Shown: piece after piece, positions 30,785 through 40,031 of the stretch
Layout: the number at the start of each line of letters is the position of its first letter
Numbering within the stretch: the stretch's first letter is position 1
Assembly (NCBI GenBank): GCA_045132775.1
Contig: JBGUSX010000075.1
Coordinates: 1-64,000 of the forward strand
Origin: SVTX01 sp045132775
GTDB lineage: Bacteria; Bacillota; Clostridia; Oscillospirales; CAG-272
DNA: 64,000 nt
Direction: 5' to 3'
Translations under genes and position numbers: made by a program
The notes under the pieces: generated by a model
Told to the model about the DNA's origin: nothing
The model's input: only the letters and a program-made list of their open reading frames with translations
Databases searched by the model: none

Positions 30785-32173
30785 TTAATATCTGTCAACC
30801 AAAGACTGATAGTCTCTCGGCTTTGCGATGCACTTGTACGCAGGACGGATTATCTTGTTGGAGGTGCAATATTCCTCCATTCTGTGAGCGCACCAACCCG
30901 CAACACGCGCGATTGCAAAGAGAGGTGTGTACATCTCTGTAGGAATATCAAGCATACGGTAAACAAGACCGGAGTATAGGTCGACGTTTGCGCACATATC
31001 CTTGTCAATTCCCTTGTATGCTCTGAAGAGCTGAGGTGTGATGCTTTCTATCTTCTCAAGAAGTTCAAAATCGTCTCCGTAGCCCTTCTCAAAAGCGAGC
31101 TTCTTTGCGTAGGTCTTGAGCATCTCTGCACGCGGATCGCTCTTGGTGTAGATCGCGTGTCCCATGCCGTAGATGAGTCCCGAGCCGTCGTTTGCCTCGC
31201 CGTTGAGTATCTTTAAGAGGAATGCGGCTACCTCTTCATCGTCCTTGATGTTCTGCACGTTTTCTTTGATGCAATCGAACATCTCCTGCACCTTTATGTT
31301 CGCGCCACCGTGACGGGGCCCTTTGAGCGCACCTATCGCAGCACTTATCGCGCTGTAGGTATCGGTTCCCGAGCTTGAAAGCACACGGCAGGTAAACGTG
31401 GAGCAGTTTCCTCCTCCGTGCTCTGCGTGTACAGCAAGGCAGAGGTCAAGAAGCCTCGCCTCCTCCTTGGTATAGCTCTTGTCGGGACGGAGCACTCGCA
31501 GGAAATTCTCCGCAGTAGTAAGGTTATCCTTGGGGTTGTGGATGTTCAGGCTCTTATCGTAAAACGCATTCTGATATACCGCGTAAGACTGCGCCGCGAT
31601 AACGGGCAGACGTGCGATTATCTCCATGCTCTGATGGAGCATATTCTCAAGGCTCGTATCATCGGGATCGTCGTCGTACGCGTAAAGCGCCAGGGTCGCG
31701 GATGCCATTTTATTCATTATTGAGCGTGATGGCGCCTTCATAATGATATCCTCGGTAAATCTGGGCGGAAGTCTTCTGTATGCGGCGAGCAGATCGTTAA
31801 AATCCGCAAGCTCCTGCTCAGTCGGAAGATGTCCGAAGAAAAGCAGGAACGCACATTCCTCAAATCCGAATCTGTCCTCTTTTACAAAATTATTTACCAG
31901 AGTTGCTATCTCGTATCCGCGATACTCGAGTCTTCCCGTGTCGGGACATTTGTCACCCTCACTCATAATGTAACCGTGAACGTTTCCTATTCTCGTTACA
32001 CCCGCGGTAACACCCGAGCCGTCCGCTTCACGCAAGCCTCGCTTTACTCTGTAATTCTCAAAAGCCTGCTTGGGTATGACGTACGCGCTCCTCGCGTCGT
32101 CCAGCATGCTTTGAAATTCCTTCTCTATATCCTCATCGTGATCTGTCTGATGATTTTTCGAATACAGCTGCAC
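30785..32173 (-). CDS. gltA: Citrate synthase
   Basis: 462 residues. Condenses acetyl-CoA and oxaloacetate to citrate, feeding glutamate synthesis in anaerobes. The active-site region VHAEHGGGNCSTFT (His) and GPRHGGAN (His) and a distal catalytic Asp region (GHAIYTKSDPRA) are present. It has an N-terminal extension of about 50 charged residues common in clostridial forms. Start is GTG at 32173, 6 bases after AAGGAGG. Has its own promoter and terminator, so it is a single-gene unit. Confidence 0.95.
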   Translation of the reverse strand: MQLYSKNHQTDHDEDIEKEFQSMLDDARSAYVIPKQAFENYRVKRGLREADGSGVTAGVTRIGNVHGYIMSEGDKCPDTGRLEYRGYEIATLVNNFVKEDRFGFEECAFLLFFGHLPTEQELADFNDLLAAYRRLPPRFTEDIIMKAPSRSIMNKMASATLALYAYDDDPDDTSLENMLHQSMEIIARLPVIAAQSYAVYQNAFYDKSLNIHNPKDNLTTAENFLRVLRPDKSYTKEEARLLDLCLAVHAEHGGGNCSTFTCRVLSSSGTDTYSAISAAIGALKGPRHGGANIKVQEMFDCIKENVQNIKDDEEVAAFLLKILNGEANDGSGLIYGMGHAIYTKSDPRAEMLKTYAKKLAFEKGYGDDFELLEKIESITPQLFRAYKGIDKDMCANVDLYSGLVYRMLDIPTEMYTPLFAIARVAGWCAHRMEEYCTSNKIIRPAYKCIAKPRDYQSLVDRY

Positions 32174-32241
32174 AGTATGCCTCCTTCCCCGTGAACATCA
32201 TTGTTTTGCTGATTTTGGGAATTTTACTGAAATAATGCTTT

Positions 32242-32270
32242 ATTATAACGCTTTTGCCTTGTATTTGCAA
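32242..32270 (-). promoter_or_regulatory. gltA promoter
   Basis: Minus strand TTGCAA (32265-32270), 17 bases, TATAAT (32242-32247), about 70 bases before the GTG start. It sits in the 192-base gap after the CDF transporter, in which I see no clear terminator for that gene. Confidence 0.78.
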
Positions 32271-32365
32271 TTAACAAATTGTAAACTTTCAATTTTTAAT
32301 ACGTTTATGTATATGAACGCCAAAAATCTGCAAGTTTTCAATCAATTCAATTCAAAACGTTGTAT

Positions 32366-33529
32366 TTAACTTCTGTCAACAGTTGTGACGGTGAAAAACA
32401 TCTCGTTATACTCATGTATTTTTTGTTCTATTTCATTTTGTATCTCTCGGTCGCTCATCTGAACCTCAAACGGCGCGTTGATATCGAAAATGAGATTTGT
32501 ATGCGTGACTCCGCGAACAAAACGGAAATCGTGGATGTCGAGCCTTTCGTCTATCTCCTTGATAAGTCCGCGAACGACCGTCCGCATTGCGCTGACCTCC
32601 GCATCGTTCGTGACTATCGGGTCCATGTGAATGTTTGACTGTATCCCGAGCTCTTTGTTGAGTCTGCGCTCGATCATATCTATCATATCGTGAGACTCGA
32701 AAATGTCCTTTGAGCCGTCGACCTCAATGTGAAGATTTGCGACGAATTTGCCCGGTCCGTAGCTGTGCACGACCATATCGTGTATTCCAAGCGCCTCGGG
32801 AAACTCCGAAACGATGCGTTTTATTCCTTCAACGACCTCCTCTGACGGTGCCTCTCCGAGAATTGAATTTTTCGTATCGTTAAGTATCTTGATACCCGCG
32901 ACAAAAATTACTATCGCAACCGCTACACCCATATATCCGTCCGCATCGAAGCCCGTAAACCTGAAGATAAGCATTGCAACGAGAACTGCGGCGGTCGCTA
33001 TCGCATCCGACAGTGAATCTGCAGCGGTCGCTTTCATGACCGACGAGCCTATCTTATCCGCGAGCTTTCTGTTAAATAAACAGAGCCAGAGCTTGACTAT
33101 GACCGACACTCCGAGAACTATTATCATAAGCCAGGAAAACTCGGTCACGATCTCGGGATCGAAGATCTTTTCCACCGAGTCCGAAAGTATATTCCAGCCC
33201 ACGAGCATTATGAAAAACGATACTATCATACTCGCGACGTATTCGATCCTCGCGTGTCCGAACGGGTGGTCTCGATCGGCGGGCTTTGCCGCCATCTTAA
33301 AGCTGATAAAGGATATTATCTGCGAGCCCGCGTCGGAGAGATTGTTTATTCCGTCCGCCATAAGCGATATCGCGCCGAATATTGCGCCGACAAGACACTT
33401 TCCTGCCGCCAATATCAAATTCAAAATTATTCCGACAACGCTTCCAAGCGTGCCGTATGCCCTTCTCACCTCGGGCGATCTTGTATTATCTCTGTCCTTT
33501 ACGAACATTCTCAGCAAAAGCTCTGTCAA
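32366..33529 (-). CDS. Cation diffusion facilitator (CDF) transporter
   Basis: About 388 residues, six predicted transmembrane helices and a cytoplasmic C-terminal domain. The metal-site motifs DGINNLSDAG (helix 2) and DHPFGHARIEYVAS are typical of clostridial CDF proteins that export Fe2+, Mn2+ or Zn2+ by proton exchange. The usual HxxxD of helix 5 is seen as AADSLSDA. The start is uncertain: TTG at 33529 is 6 bases after AGGTG, GTG at 33538 overlaps that site, and ATG at 33508 is also possible. It follows comM and hairpin array 3 on the same strand. Confidence 0.88.
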   Translation of the reverse strand: MTELLLRMFVKDRDNTRSPEVRRAYGTLGSVVGIILNLILAAGKCLVGAIFGAISLMADGINNLSDAGSQIISFISFKMAAKPADRDHPFGHARIEYVASMIVSFFIMLVGWNILSDSVEKIFDPEIVTEFSWLMIIVLGVSVIVKLWLCLFNRKLADKIGSSVMKATAADSLSDAIATAAVLVAMLIFRFTGFDADGYMGVAVAIVIFVAGIKILNDTKNSILGEAPSEEVVEGIKRIVSEFPEALGIHDMVVHSYGPGKFVANLHIEVDGSKDIFESHDMIDMIERRLNKELGIQSNIHMDPIVTNDAEVSAMRTVVRGLIKEIDERLDIHDFRFVRGVTHTNLIFDINAPFEVQMSDREIQNEIEQKIHEYNEMFFTVTTVDRS

Positions 33530-33572
33530 ATAAAACACCTCACAAAATTCTCAGCAAATTGATTTCTTCATG

Positions 33573-33683
33573 CTTTGTCCTGCAAAGAATATCACTCGCG
33601 CCATGCGCGAATATCACTGCCTTGGCAATATCACTTGCGCTACGCGTAAATATCACTGCGATAACCTTATCAAAGGTTATCGC
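33573..33683 (-). repeat. GTGATAT hairpin array 3
   Basis: On the minus strand five short hairpins are separated by four GTGATAT spacers. The first (GCGATAACCTT/AAGGTTATCGC, 33658-33683) contains the comM stop codon in its loop. Then come TACGCGTA-type, GCC/GGC, CGCGC/GCGCG and CTTTG/CAAAG stems. It has the same orientation relative to the upstream gene as arrays 1 and 2, although this locus is unrelated. Confidence 0.88.
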
Positions 33684-35223
33684 CATCTCCCCAGTATTTG
33701 CGGTCGAGGCTTCTGAACTGTATAGCCTCCGCAATATGTCCTGCGTTGATTATCTCACTGTGGTCAAGGTCTGCAATAGTCCGCGCCACACGCATTATGC
33801 GGTCGTATCCTCGCGCGGAAAGTCCCATAGAGTCGTACGCAAGATGCAAAAGCTCCATAGCGTCATCGTCCGCCTTACAGTATTTGCGTATTCCCGCACT
33901 GTCAAGGGACGCATTGTTAAGATAATGGTCTCCCTTCATCCTCTCGCGCGCAAATTCTCTTGCCGCGATGACTCTTGCTCTTATCGTCTCGCTTCTCTCG
34001 GCATTTTCACTGTCGTCCGCGAGCTCGTAATAGCTCAGTGACGGGAGCTCTATCTGTATATCGATCCTGTCAAGCATAGGTCCGCTTATGCGCGAAATAT
34101 ATCTCTTTACGTCAATGGGCTTGCAGGTGCACGGACGGGTGGGATGACCGAAATATCCGCATCTGCAGGGGTTCATCGCACCGACAAGCATAAAATTACA
34201 TGGGAAGGTCACGCGTCCGCTTGCACGCGTGATAGTCACCTTTCTGTCCTCCAAGGGCTGACGGAGCGCATCGGTCACCTGCTTTGGAAACTCAGGGAGC
34301 TCATCAAGGAAAAGCACTCCGTTGTCGGCAAGAGAGACCTCGCCGGGCATAGGGTTCACTCCGCCGCCTACAAGGCTCACCGCGCTCATCGTGTGATGAG
34401 GCGAACGGAAGGGGCGCGACGAGATAAGAGACACACCGTCGGGCAGTGTTCCCGAAACAGAATGTATCTTAGTCGTCTCTATCGCCTCGGGGAAAGATAA
34501 GGGCGGCAGAATGGTGGGAAGTCTTTTTGCAAGCATTGATTTACCCGTACCGGGAGGTCCGATGAGAAGGATATTGTGTCCGCCCGTTGCGGCGATCTCC
34601 ATAGCTCTTTTCGCCTGCGCCTGACCCTTTACGTCCGAAAAATCTATTCCGTAATTTGCCGCAACCGAGAAAAATTCGTCTCTGTCGTACTCGACTGGAG
34701 ACAGCGTCTCTGTCCCGTTTATATGGGCGACGAGCGACTTCATATTCCTTACCGAATATACCGTTATTCCCTCGACCGCCGCCGCTTCGCGCGCGTTTTC
34801 CTCGGGAGCGTAGAACTCCTCAAAGCCGGCATCACGTGCCGCAACGCACATTGAAAGCACTCCGCGAACACCGCGAAGCTCACCCGAAAGAGAAAGCTCT
34901 CCGACAAAGCATTTTTTGGACAGATCAAGGTCGCTCTTGATTATTCCCGCGCACTTCATGATCCCGAGAAGGATAGCAACGTCATAAGCCGAGCCCTCCT
35001 TCTTTCTGTCGGCAGGAGCCAGATTGAGCATAAGCGATATCTCGGGAAAACGGTAGCCCGAGTTTGTGCAAGCGGCTCTGACACGCTCCTTCGCCTCCTT
35101 AACGGCGGCATCGGGCAAGCCGACAAGCTCAAAATTCGGCAGCTTTGGCTGACTGTCAGCCTCTACCGTTACTATGTATCCGTCTATTCCAAGTATTCCT
35201 GCGCAATAAACCAATGAAAGCAT
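33670..35223 (-). CDS. comM: ComM/YifB-family Mg-chelatase-like AAA+ ATPase
   Basis: 517 residues. An N-terminal Lon-S5-like region (LPNFELVGLPDAAVKEAKERV), a Mg-chelatase AAA+ core with Walker A GPPGTGKS and the cysteine motif CNFMLVGAMNPCRCG with a further CxC downstream, and a C-terminal lid. ComM helicases promote branch migration during natural transformation and recombination; in Clostridia the gene is a common housekeeping one. Good AGAGGAG site. Its stop codon lies within the first hairpin of array 3. Confidence 0.95.
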   Translation of the reverse strand: MLSLVYCAGILGIDGYIVTVEADSQPKLPNFELVGLPDAAVKEAKERVRAACTNSGYRFPEISLMLNLAPADRKKEGSAYDVAILLGIMKCAGIIKSDLDLSKKCFVGELSLSGELRGVRGVLSMCVAARDAGFEEFYAPEENAREAAAVEGITVYSVRNMKSLVAHINGTETLSPVEYDRDEFFSVAANYGIDFSDVKGQAQAKRAMEIAATGGHNILLIGPPGTGKSMLAKRLPTILPPLSFPEAIETTKIHSVSGTLPDGVSLISSRPFRSPHHTMSAVSLVGGGVNPMPGEVSLADNGVLFLDELPEFPKQVTDALRQPLEDRKVTITRASGRVTFPCNFMLVGAMNPCRCGYFGHPTRPCTCKPIDVKRYISRISGPMLDRIDIQIELPSLSYYELADDSENAERSETIRARVIAAREFARERMKGDHYLNNASLDSAGIRKYCKADDDAMELLHLAYDSMGLSARGYDRIMRVARTIADLDHSEIINAGHIAEAIQFRSLDRKYWGDGDNL

Positions 35224-35387
35224 TATTTTCTCCTCTGCCGAAGCGCTGTATGAATATATCTATAAAATTATATCACACTTAAAGAAAAAATGCAATAATA
35301 AACGCTTATTTTCTGTTAATTCAACGCTTTTGCGCCTTGTAAATAAAATATTTACAAAAGAATGACGTCAAAGTCTTTGCGAGGGTA

Positions 35388-35416
35388 TTGACATTTATCG
35401 GAATTTGAGGTATAAT
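35388..35416 (+). promoter_or_regulatory. Promoter of the LRR lipoprotein gene
   Basis: TTGACA (35388-35393), 17 bases, TATAAT (35411-35416), a perfect consensus, 45 bases before the gene. The rest of the 238-base gap 35224-35461 is AT-rich with nothing else evident. Confidence 0.85.
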
Positions 35417-35461
35417 CACAATGTATACTTTTGTAAACGCACCTATTTTGGAGGTTATAAA

Positions 35462-36253
35462 ATGAAAAAGATCACACTTGTCCTTCTCTCCGCGCTTCTT
35501 GCACTCTCCCTTTGCGCGTGTGTTGCCGAAGAGGAAGATCCCAGTAACATTGACGATTACGCCGCTCCCGATTTCACTCACAGGATCGATACCGGAGTGC
35601 TTGAGTTCGAAGAGGGTCACGCAGAGTCCGCAGTTATCAACGGATACACGGGCAAATCCACTCCCCACAAGGTAGTCATTCCCGCAGAGGTTGGCGAGCG
35701 TGAGGTAAGCGGAATCGGTGAGGGCGCATTCTATCACCTCTCCACCGTTCAGGCTGTTGAGCTCCCCGCAACCGTTACATTCATCGGCAAGAACGCTTTT
35801 GCCGGATGTACGTCTCTTGAAACTATCGTAATTCCTGCGGCTGTTACGTATATCGATGCTTATGCGTTTGCAAAGTGCACCTCTCTTAAGAGCGTTGTGT
35901 TCCTTGGAACTGCGGTAGAGTCCATCGGTGACTTCGCATTCATCGGCTGTACCGCACTCGAGACCATCGTTCTCCCCGAAGGACTTGAGTCTATCGGAAA
36001 GGAAGCGTTCTCGGGCTGTGAGTCGATCAAGGCTATAAAGACCCCCTCCACTCTTAAGAGCATCGACAATCTTGCATTCTACAAGTGCCCCGGTCTTGAC
36101 GCAGACGGCGCGCTCGAGCTCTCCGCTTCTATTGAGAAGATCGGCGAGTTTGCGTTCAGCGGAATCAACAAGAAGTACATAAAGGCTCCCGAGGGCTCTT
36201 ATGCCGCTGATTACGTCTCCAAAATGGCAGACGAAGAGGAAACAGAGAAATAA
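35462..36253 (+). CDS. Leucine-rich-repeat (BspA-like) lipoprotein
   Basis: 263 residues with lipobox LCAC at about 17-20, an acidic linker (EEEDPSNIDD), and about five LRR_5 repeats (AFAGCTSLETIVIPAAVTYI, AFIGCTALETIVLPEGLESI). Predicted to be anchored on the outer face of the membrane and to bind unknown ligands. ATG at 35462 is 7 bases after GGAGG; an upstream in-frame codon at 35405 lies within the promoter and is excluded. Single-gene unit with perfect promoter and strong terminator, so expression is probably high. Confidence 0.9.
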   Translation: MKKITLVLLSALLALSLCACVAEEEDPSNIDDYAAPDFTHRIDTGVLEFEEGHAESAVINGYTGKSTPHKVVIPAEVGEREVSGIGEGAFYHLSTVQAVELPATVTFIGKNAFAGCTSLETIVIPAAVTYIDAYAFAKCTSLKSVVFLGTAVESIGDFAFIGCTALETIVLPEGLESIGKEAFSGCESIKAIKTPSTLKSIDNLAFYKCPGLDADGALELSASIEKIGEFAFSGINKKYIKAPEGSYAADYVSKMADEEETEK

Positions 36254-36270
36254 TTTCCCATAAACAATAT

Positions 36271-36308
36271 ATTCGGCAGATCCGAAATCGGATCTGCCGA
36301 ATTTTTTT
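36271..36308 (+). terminator. Terminator of the LRR lipoprotein gene
   Basis: A near-perfect 15-bp stem (ATTCGGCAGATCCGA and its complement) followed by TTTTTT. It reaches the stop codon of the convergent anti-sigma gene at 36307. The minus side lacks a clear U-tract. Confidence 0.9.
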
Positions 36309-38244
36309 ATTCAGTTACTTCGTATTCGTCCTCGATGAGCTCGGTCTCCATCTCATCCGGCTGTACACTTGGGGCTTCGGTGTAGTATTCATCGGGCAGG
36401 TCTGCGCTCTGCTCATCATTGGGAACCCACGTAGGCCATTCATAATCGTATTCTCCACCGTGAGAATTCTCCGTCCTTATCTCTTCCTCTTTAGGATCAT
36501 AAGTATCCCAACACTCCTTTTTCTCGTCCCATCCAAAACAAGAGCCGTTCACGTAATACGTAGTACAGCTTGTGCGCACCATCCCGATGATAGCATTGGT
36601 GCATTCTGTACCGACGAAATAGTAGTATTTGTCAAAACGGATATGTCCGCTGTTATAAACCGTTATATAGCAGGCATTTCCCGTGAGATTATTGATACAA
36701 ACAAAAGTCATTCCCTCATCGGCAAGCTTTGTGATATCTTCAACAACAACCGCATCGCCGTCTGCACGGTACAGCATTTCCGCAACTGACATTCTACTCT
36801 CCCGATCAAGCAGAAGGATATCGGGAGACCAGTCGTTAAATTTCGTTTCCCAATAATCAATTTCCTCGTGAAAATCGATCTGTCCCATAAGCTTATTCTC
36901 TTCGAGCACCTCGTTGAAGGTAGGATAATGAGCAAGACTGTCAAACACTATCTTATGCCATTTCCACTGCATTTCGTTCCAGATATATCCTTGAGGCTCG
37001 CCCTCGTATATTATCACATCAATGATACTACGAGCAACCTCCCCGCTTATTTCAAACAGCCAATCTCCGATCTCACTCACGGAAAAACAAACGTAGCCGC
37101 TGTCAAAAACGAGAAACCATCCTGAATTAAGAGAGGAGCTATAGCAGTATATACGCACATTTTCGCTGCTGTTTGCCTCGATCTCTGTAAGCTTTGCTCC
37201 GCCCTCAATATCTACCGCGCGACTCTCACTTGAGAAGATCAGATCGAGCACTTTATCCTGCAGCTCGCTGTAAATATCAAAGTGCCTGCAATAATCCTCC
37301 TCCGTTTGCTTGAAATACTGTGCTCTTTCGCCGCAATCAAAAGCATACTTGTCGAAAAGCTGCTCCTTTATTTGAGACATAGTGTTGAATTGATAATCCT
37401 TTGAGCTCATAAAATAATACCTGCTGCAATCCACGTACAAGTCAAGTCTTTCGTCCACCTTAACTATACGGTAACAAAGATAGATTTCTCCGTCAGCTCC
37501 TATGACCTCATTTACCTCCGCCTCCAACTCATAAACTATGTCGGAGTTGTAATACTCATATTGACGATTTATAGTTATGGTTGCGATATTTTTACCCACA
37601 ATATTACTTTGGCAACGGATATCGGAAAAATTATAGCTCGCAAACGATTCATCGTCTGTAAACGAAGTGTATCCAAAATAGGGTTCCTCTTCTATCGGTC
37701 CACCGGTAATGCCCTCCGTTGGTTCTTCTATCGGTGCACCCGTGGGGGACAGTGTAGCACTCTCGGTAGGCGACTCGATCGGTGCTCCCGTGGGGCACAG
37801 TGTAGGGCTACCCGTTACCGCTCCCGTCGGCTCCTCTTCAATGAACGTCGATTGCTCGGTCGGAGATTCTACAGGGGGGTCTGTCAGCACGGCAGAAGGC
37901 AACTTCTCTGTGGGTTCATCCATAGGTACCATCGTAGGCTCCTCGGTCGGAGCATCCGTCGGTTCACCCGTAGGCGCATTATTACCGACGTCCTCGCTCT
38001 CTTCGGTTCCGATCATACCTGTTTCCGTGGTCTCAATGTCGGGATATACGATCTTATTTATCACGGGTGCCGCCACCATAGCACCGCAAAGTATCAAAGT
38101 ACAGCAGGCGGCAATGGCGATGACCTTCACGTGTAAATTCTGCGGTCTTTTCTTGCGCCTTTTTATGCTGAAATCGGGCGCGGCATCCTCTATCATACCG
38201 TCGTCAATATCGCCCAGCATATCCAAAAGGTCTCTGTTTTTCAT
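36307..38244 (-). CDS. Membrane anti-sigma-like protein with Pro-Thr repeat stalk
   Basis: 645 residues. A cytoplasmic N terminus of about 45 residues (LLDMLGDIDDGMIEDAAPDF then a basic RRKKRPQ) that could hold the sigma factor, one transmembrane helix at about 44-66, a long external stalk at about 75-175 of PTExPT/SPTGAPI repeats, then about 450 residues of an unrecognised external domain with an acidic end. The start overlaps the ECF sigma stop by four bases. The layout, sensor outside and sigma-binding end inside, suits a signal-responsive anti-sigma factor. The repeat stalk resembles cell-wall-spanning linkers of cellulosome-type RsgI proteins, but no carbohydrate-binding motif was seen. 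Confidence 0.7.
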   Translation of the reverse strand: MKNRDLLDMLGDIDDGMIEDAAPDFSIKRRKKRPQNLHVKVIAIAACCTLILCGAMVAAPVINKIVYPDIETTETGMIGTEESEDVGNNAPTGEPTDAPTEEPTMVPMDEPTEKLPSAVLTDPPVESPTEQSTFIEEEPTGAVTGSPTLCPTGAPIESPTESATLSPTGAPIEEPTEGITGGPIEEEPYFGYTSFTDDESFASYNFSDIRCQSNIVGKNIATITINRQYEYYNSDIVYELEAEVNEVIGADGEIYLCYRIVKVDERLDLYVDCSRYYFMSSKDYQFNTMSQIKEQLFDKYAFDCGERAQYFKQTEEDYCRHFDIYSELQDKVLDLIFSSESRAVDIEGGAKLTEIEANSSENVRIYCYSSSLNSGWFLVFDSGYVCFSVSEIGDWLFEISGEVARSIIDVIIYEGEPQGYIWNEMQWKWHKIVFDSLAHYPTFNEVLEENKLMGQIDFHEEIDYWETKFNDWSPDILLLDRESRMSVAEMLYRADGDAVVVEDITKLADEGMTFVCINNLTGNACYITVYNSGHIRFDKYYYFVGTECTNAIIGMVRTSCTTYYVNGSCFGWDEKKECWDTYDPKEEEIRTENSHGGEYDYEWPTWVPNDEQSADLPDEYYTEAPSVQPDEMETELIEDEYEVTE

Positions 38245-38795
38245 ACCGTTACCCCCTCTCTTTCAAGCCTCTTTTTAAGATCCTTGCGTAGTCTTGTAAG
38301 TATCATTTTGATCTTTCCCTCGCTGACCCCCATATCCTCGGCGATCTCACTGATCGGGCTCATATACCAGTATCTGCGAATGAATATTCTCCTTTTTTCC
38401 TGTGGAAGAGAGCGCAGAAAAGAATCGATCACCTTTCGTATCTGTTCGCCGTCCTCGTATTTTTCGTCGTAGGACGGTATGCATCCCTCAAGCTCGTCAA
38501 GTACAGCGTCAAGCTGCCCTCCGCCGCGCTTTTGTGCATTATTGTACTCAAGGCGGTTGATCGACAGTCCTCGAACGATCTTAGCAAGAAAATTCTTCAG
38601 CGAAGGCGGATCCTTCGGCGGTATGGAATTCCAGGTCTTGAGATACGTATCGTTGACTATCTCCTCACTATCCTGACTGTTCCGCAATATCTCATACGAG
38701 ACGTTTCGGCAATATCTGCCGTAAACGCGGTCAGTCTCTTCAATGGCTCGCTCCGAACGATCAAAGTACAATCTGATTATTTCAGCGTCTGTCAT
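38241..38795 (-). CDS. ECF-type RNA polymerase sigma factor
   Basis: 184 residues. Region 2 (ILRNSQDSEEIVNDTYLKTWNSIPP, the DAEDLVQDTF-like motif) and region 4 (LPQEKRRIFIRRYWYMSPISEIAEDMGVSEGKIKMILTR) are clear; no regions 1 or 3. It is translationally coupled (ATGA) to the membrane protein that follows, the usual sigma/anti-sigma pair. A 5' UTR stem GCCGC/GCGGC (about 38811-38826) lies just before the ribosome site. Target promoters are not identifiable. Confidence 0.93.
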   Translation of the reverse strand: MTDAEIIRLYFDRSERAIEETDRVYGRYCRNVSYEILRNSQDSEEIVNDTYLKTWNSIPPKDPPSLKNFLAKIVRGLSINRLEYNNAQKRGGGQLDAVLDELEGCIPSYDEKYEDGEQIRKVIDSFLRSLPQEKRRIFIRRYWYMSPISEIAEDMGVSEGKIKMILTRLRKDLKKRLEREGVTV

Positions 38796-38962
38796 GTCTA
38801 TCTCCCTTCAGCCGCTTTTGGCGGCGAAATAGTTTTGTTGAGTCCATTCACTCATATATACAGAAAAAAACGGTAAAAGTAACGGATTTTAGAAAATTTT
38901 TTGTCCTTTAATATAATTATACCATTTTATGCCTTGTTGTCAAGAAACTCCGCAATACACAA

Positions 38963-38990
38963 AAAAAGAACAGGTCTCCCTGTTCTTTTT
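38963..38990 (-). terminator. Terminator of the rbfA-nrnA operon
   Basis: A perfect 12-bp stem (AAAAAGAACAGG/CCTGTTCTTTTT), loop TCTC. On the minus strand it ends in a T-run. It lies 7 bases after the nrnA stop. Confidence 0.9.
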
Positions 38991-38996
38991 CATAAT

Positions 38997-40031
38997 TTAT
39001 TGTTCGTTATTCGTTTGTTCGTCCTGCATTCTGTGCTCGATAGCAACGACAATCGCCATCTCTGCGGCAAGTATGGAGTCAGACGAGAGCGTGCATCCGG
39101 CGGCTCTTACGTGTCCTCCGCCTCCGTAATGCGCGCATATCTCCGAGACGTCAAAATCACAGGAGGAGCGCATCGAAACACGGAATTTGTTTTCCTCGGT
39201 CTGCTGCTTTATCACAGCCGCGACCTCGACTCCCTTTACGCATCTTGCAACGTCGATAAGCGTCTCAAGGTTTTCATCCGTCGCACCGTACTGCGCCTTA
39301 AGGTCATACGGAAAGGTTATCACCGCAATGCGTCCGCCCGAGTAGAAGTTCATTCTCTCAAAGCCCGCATGCTCGACCTGCATCTGCTTTAGTGTCTTGA
39401 TTCCGAAAAGACGGTGATTGATATCCGATCCGTCAACTCCCGCCTCAATAAGTCTTGCGGCAAGGATATGCGTTGAGGGGACGACGTTATTATATCTGAA
39501 GCACCCCGTGTCAGAGCTCACCGCGGTATAGATAAGCTCGCACACACGCATCGGCATTTCTGCTCCAACTTTTTCAAAAACAAGATCAAGGATCGAGCAA
39601 AGCACCTCTCCGCAGGATGACGCGCCTGCCAAGACGAAATTATCAGCGTAAGGTGCTCCCTTGCCGTGATGGTCGATCATAATATCTATCTTATCTTTAT
39701 ACACCTCGTAAAGCGAGCCGAGCTGAGACGGCGAGGCAGTATCAACGCTGACAATAAGATCAGGCTCAAGATCCTCGGGGATATTTTCCATCAATACGCT
39801 GTCCTGCGAATCCTCACTTGCGAACAAAAGTCTCTCGGGAACCTCACACGCGGAGATACACCATGCCCTCTTCCCAAGCGACACGAGCGCGTGACGAAGC
39901 GCAAAAGCAGAGCCTATCGCATCTCCGTCGGGATTGATATGAAAAAGAACAAGTACGCTTCTGGCAGAGAGCAGTCTGTCCGCCACGTCGTTTTGACTCA
40001 ACGACACAAAGCTTTGCGTATTATCAAGCAT
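38997..40031 (-). CDS. nrnA: Oligoribonuclease / pAp phosphatase NrnA (DHH family)
   Basis: 344 residues. Degrades nano-RNAs and converts 3'-phosphoadenosine-5'-phosphate to AMP. DHH motifs HINPDGDAIGSA, SVDTASPSQ, IDHHGKG and SSDTGCFRYNN bind two Mn ions; the DHHA1 domain has GGGGHVRAAGC. The ATG at 40031 has a GGAG site; it overlaps the rbfA end by eight bases. The rbfA-nrnA order is standard in Clostridia, where infB is usually upstream, but no infB is found here. Confidence 0.93.
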   Translation of the reverse strand: MLDNTQSFVSLSQNDVADRLLSARSVLVLFHINPDGDAIGSAFALRHALVSLGKRAWCISACEVPERLLFASEDSQDSVLMENIPEDLEPDLIVSVDTASPSQLGSLYEVYKDKIDIMIDHHGKGAPYADNFVLAGASSCGEVLCSILDLVFEKVGAEMPMRVCELIYTAVSSDTGCFRYNNVVPSTHILAARLIEAGVDGSDINHRLFGIKTLKQMQVEHAGFERMNFYSGGRIAVITFPYDLKAQYGATDENLETLIDVARCVKGVEVAAVIKQQTEENKFRVSMRSSCDFDVSEICAHYGGGGHVRAAGCTLSSDSILAAEMAIVVAIEHRMQDEQTNNEQ

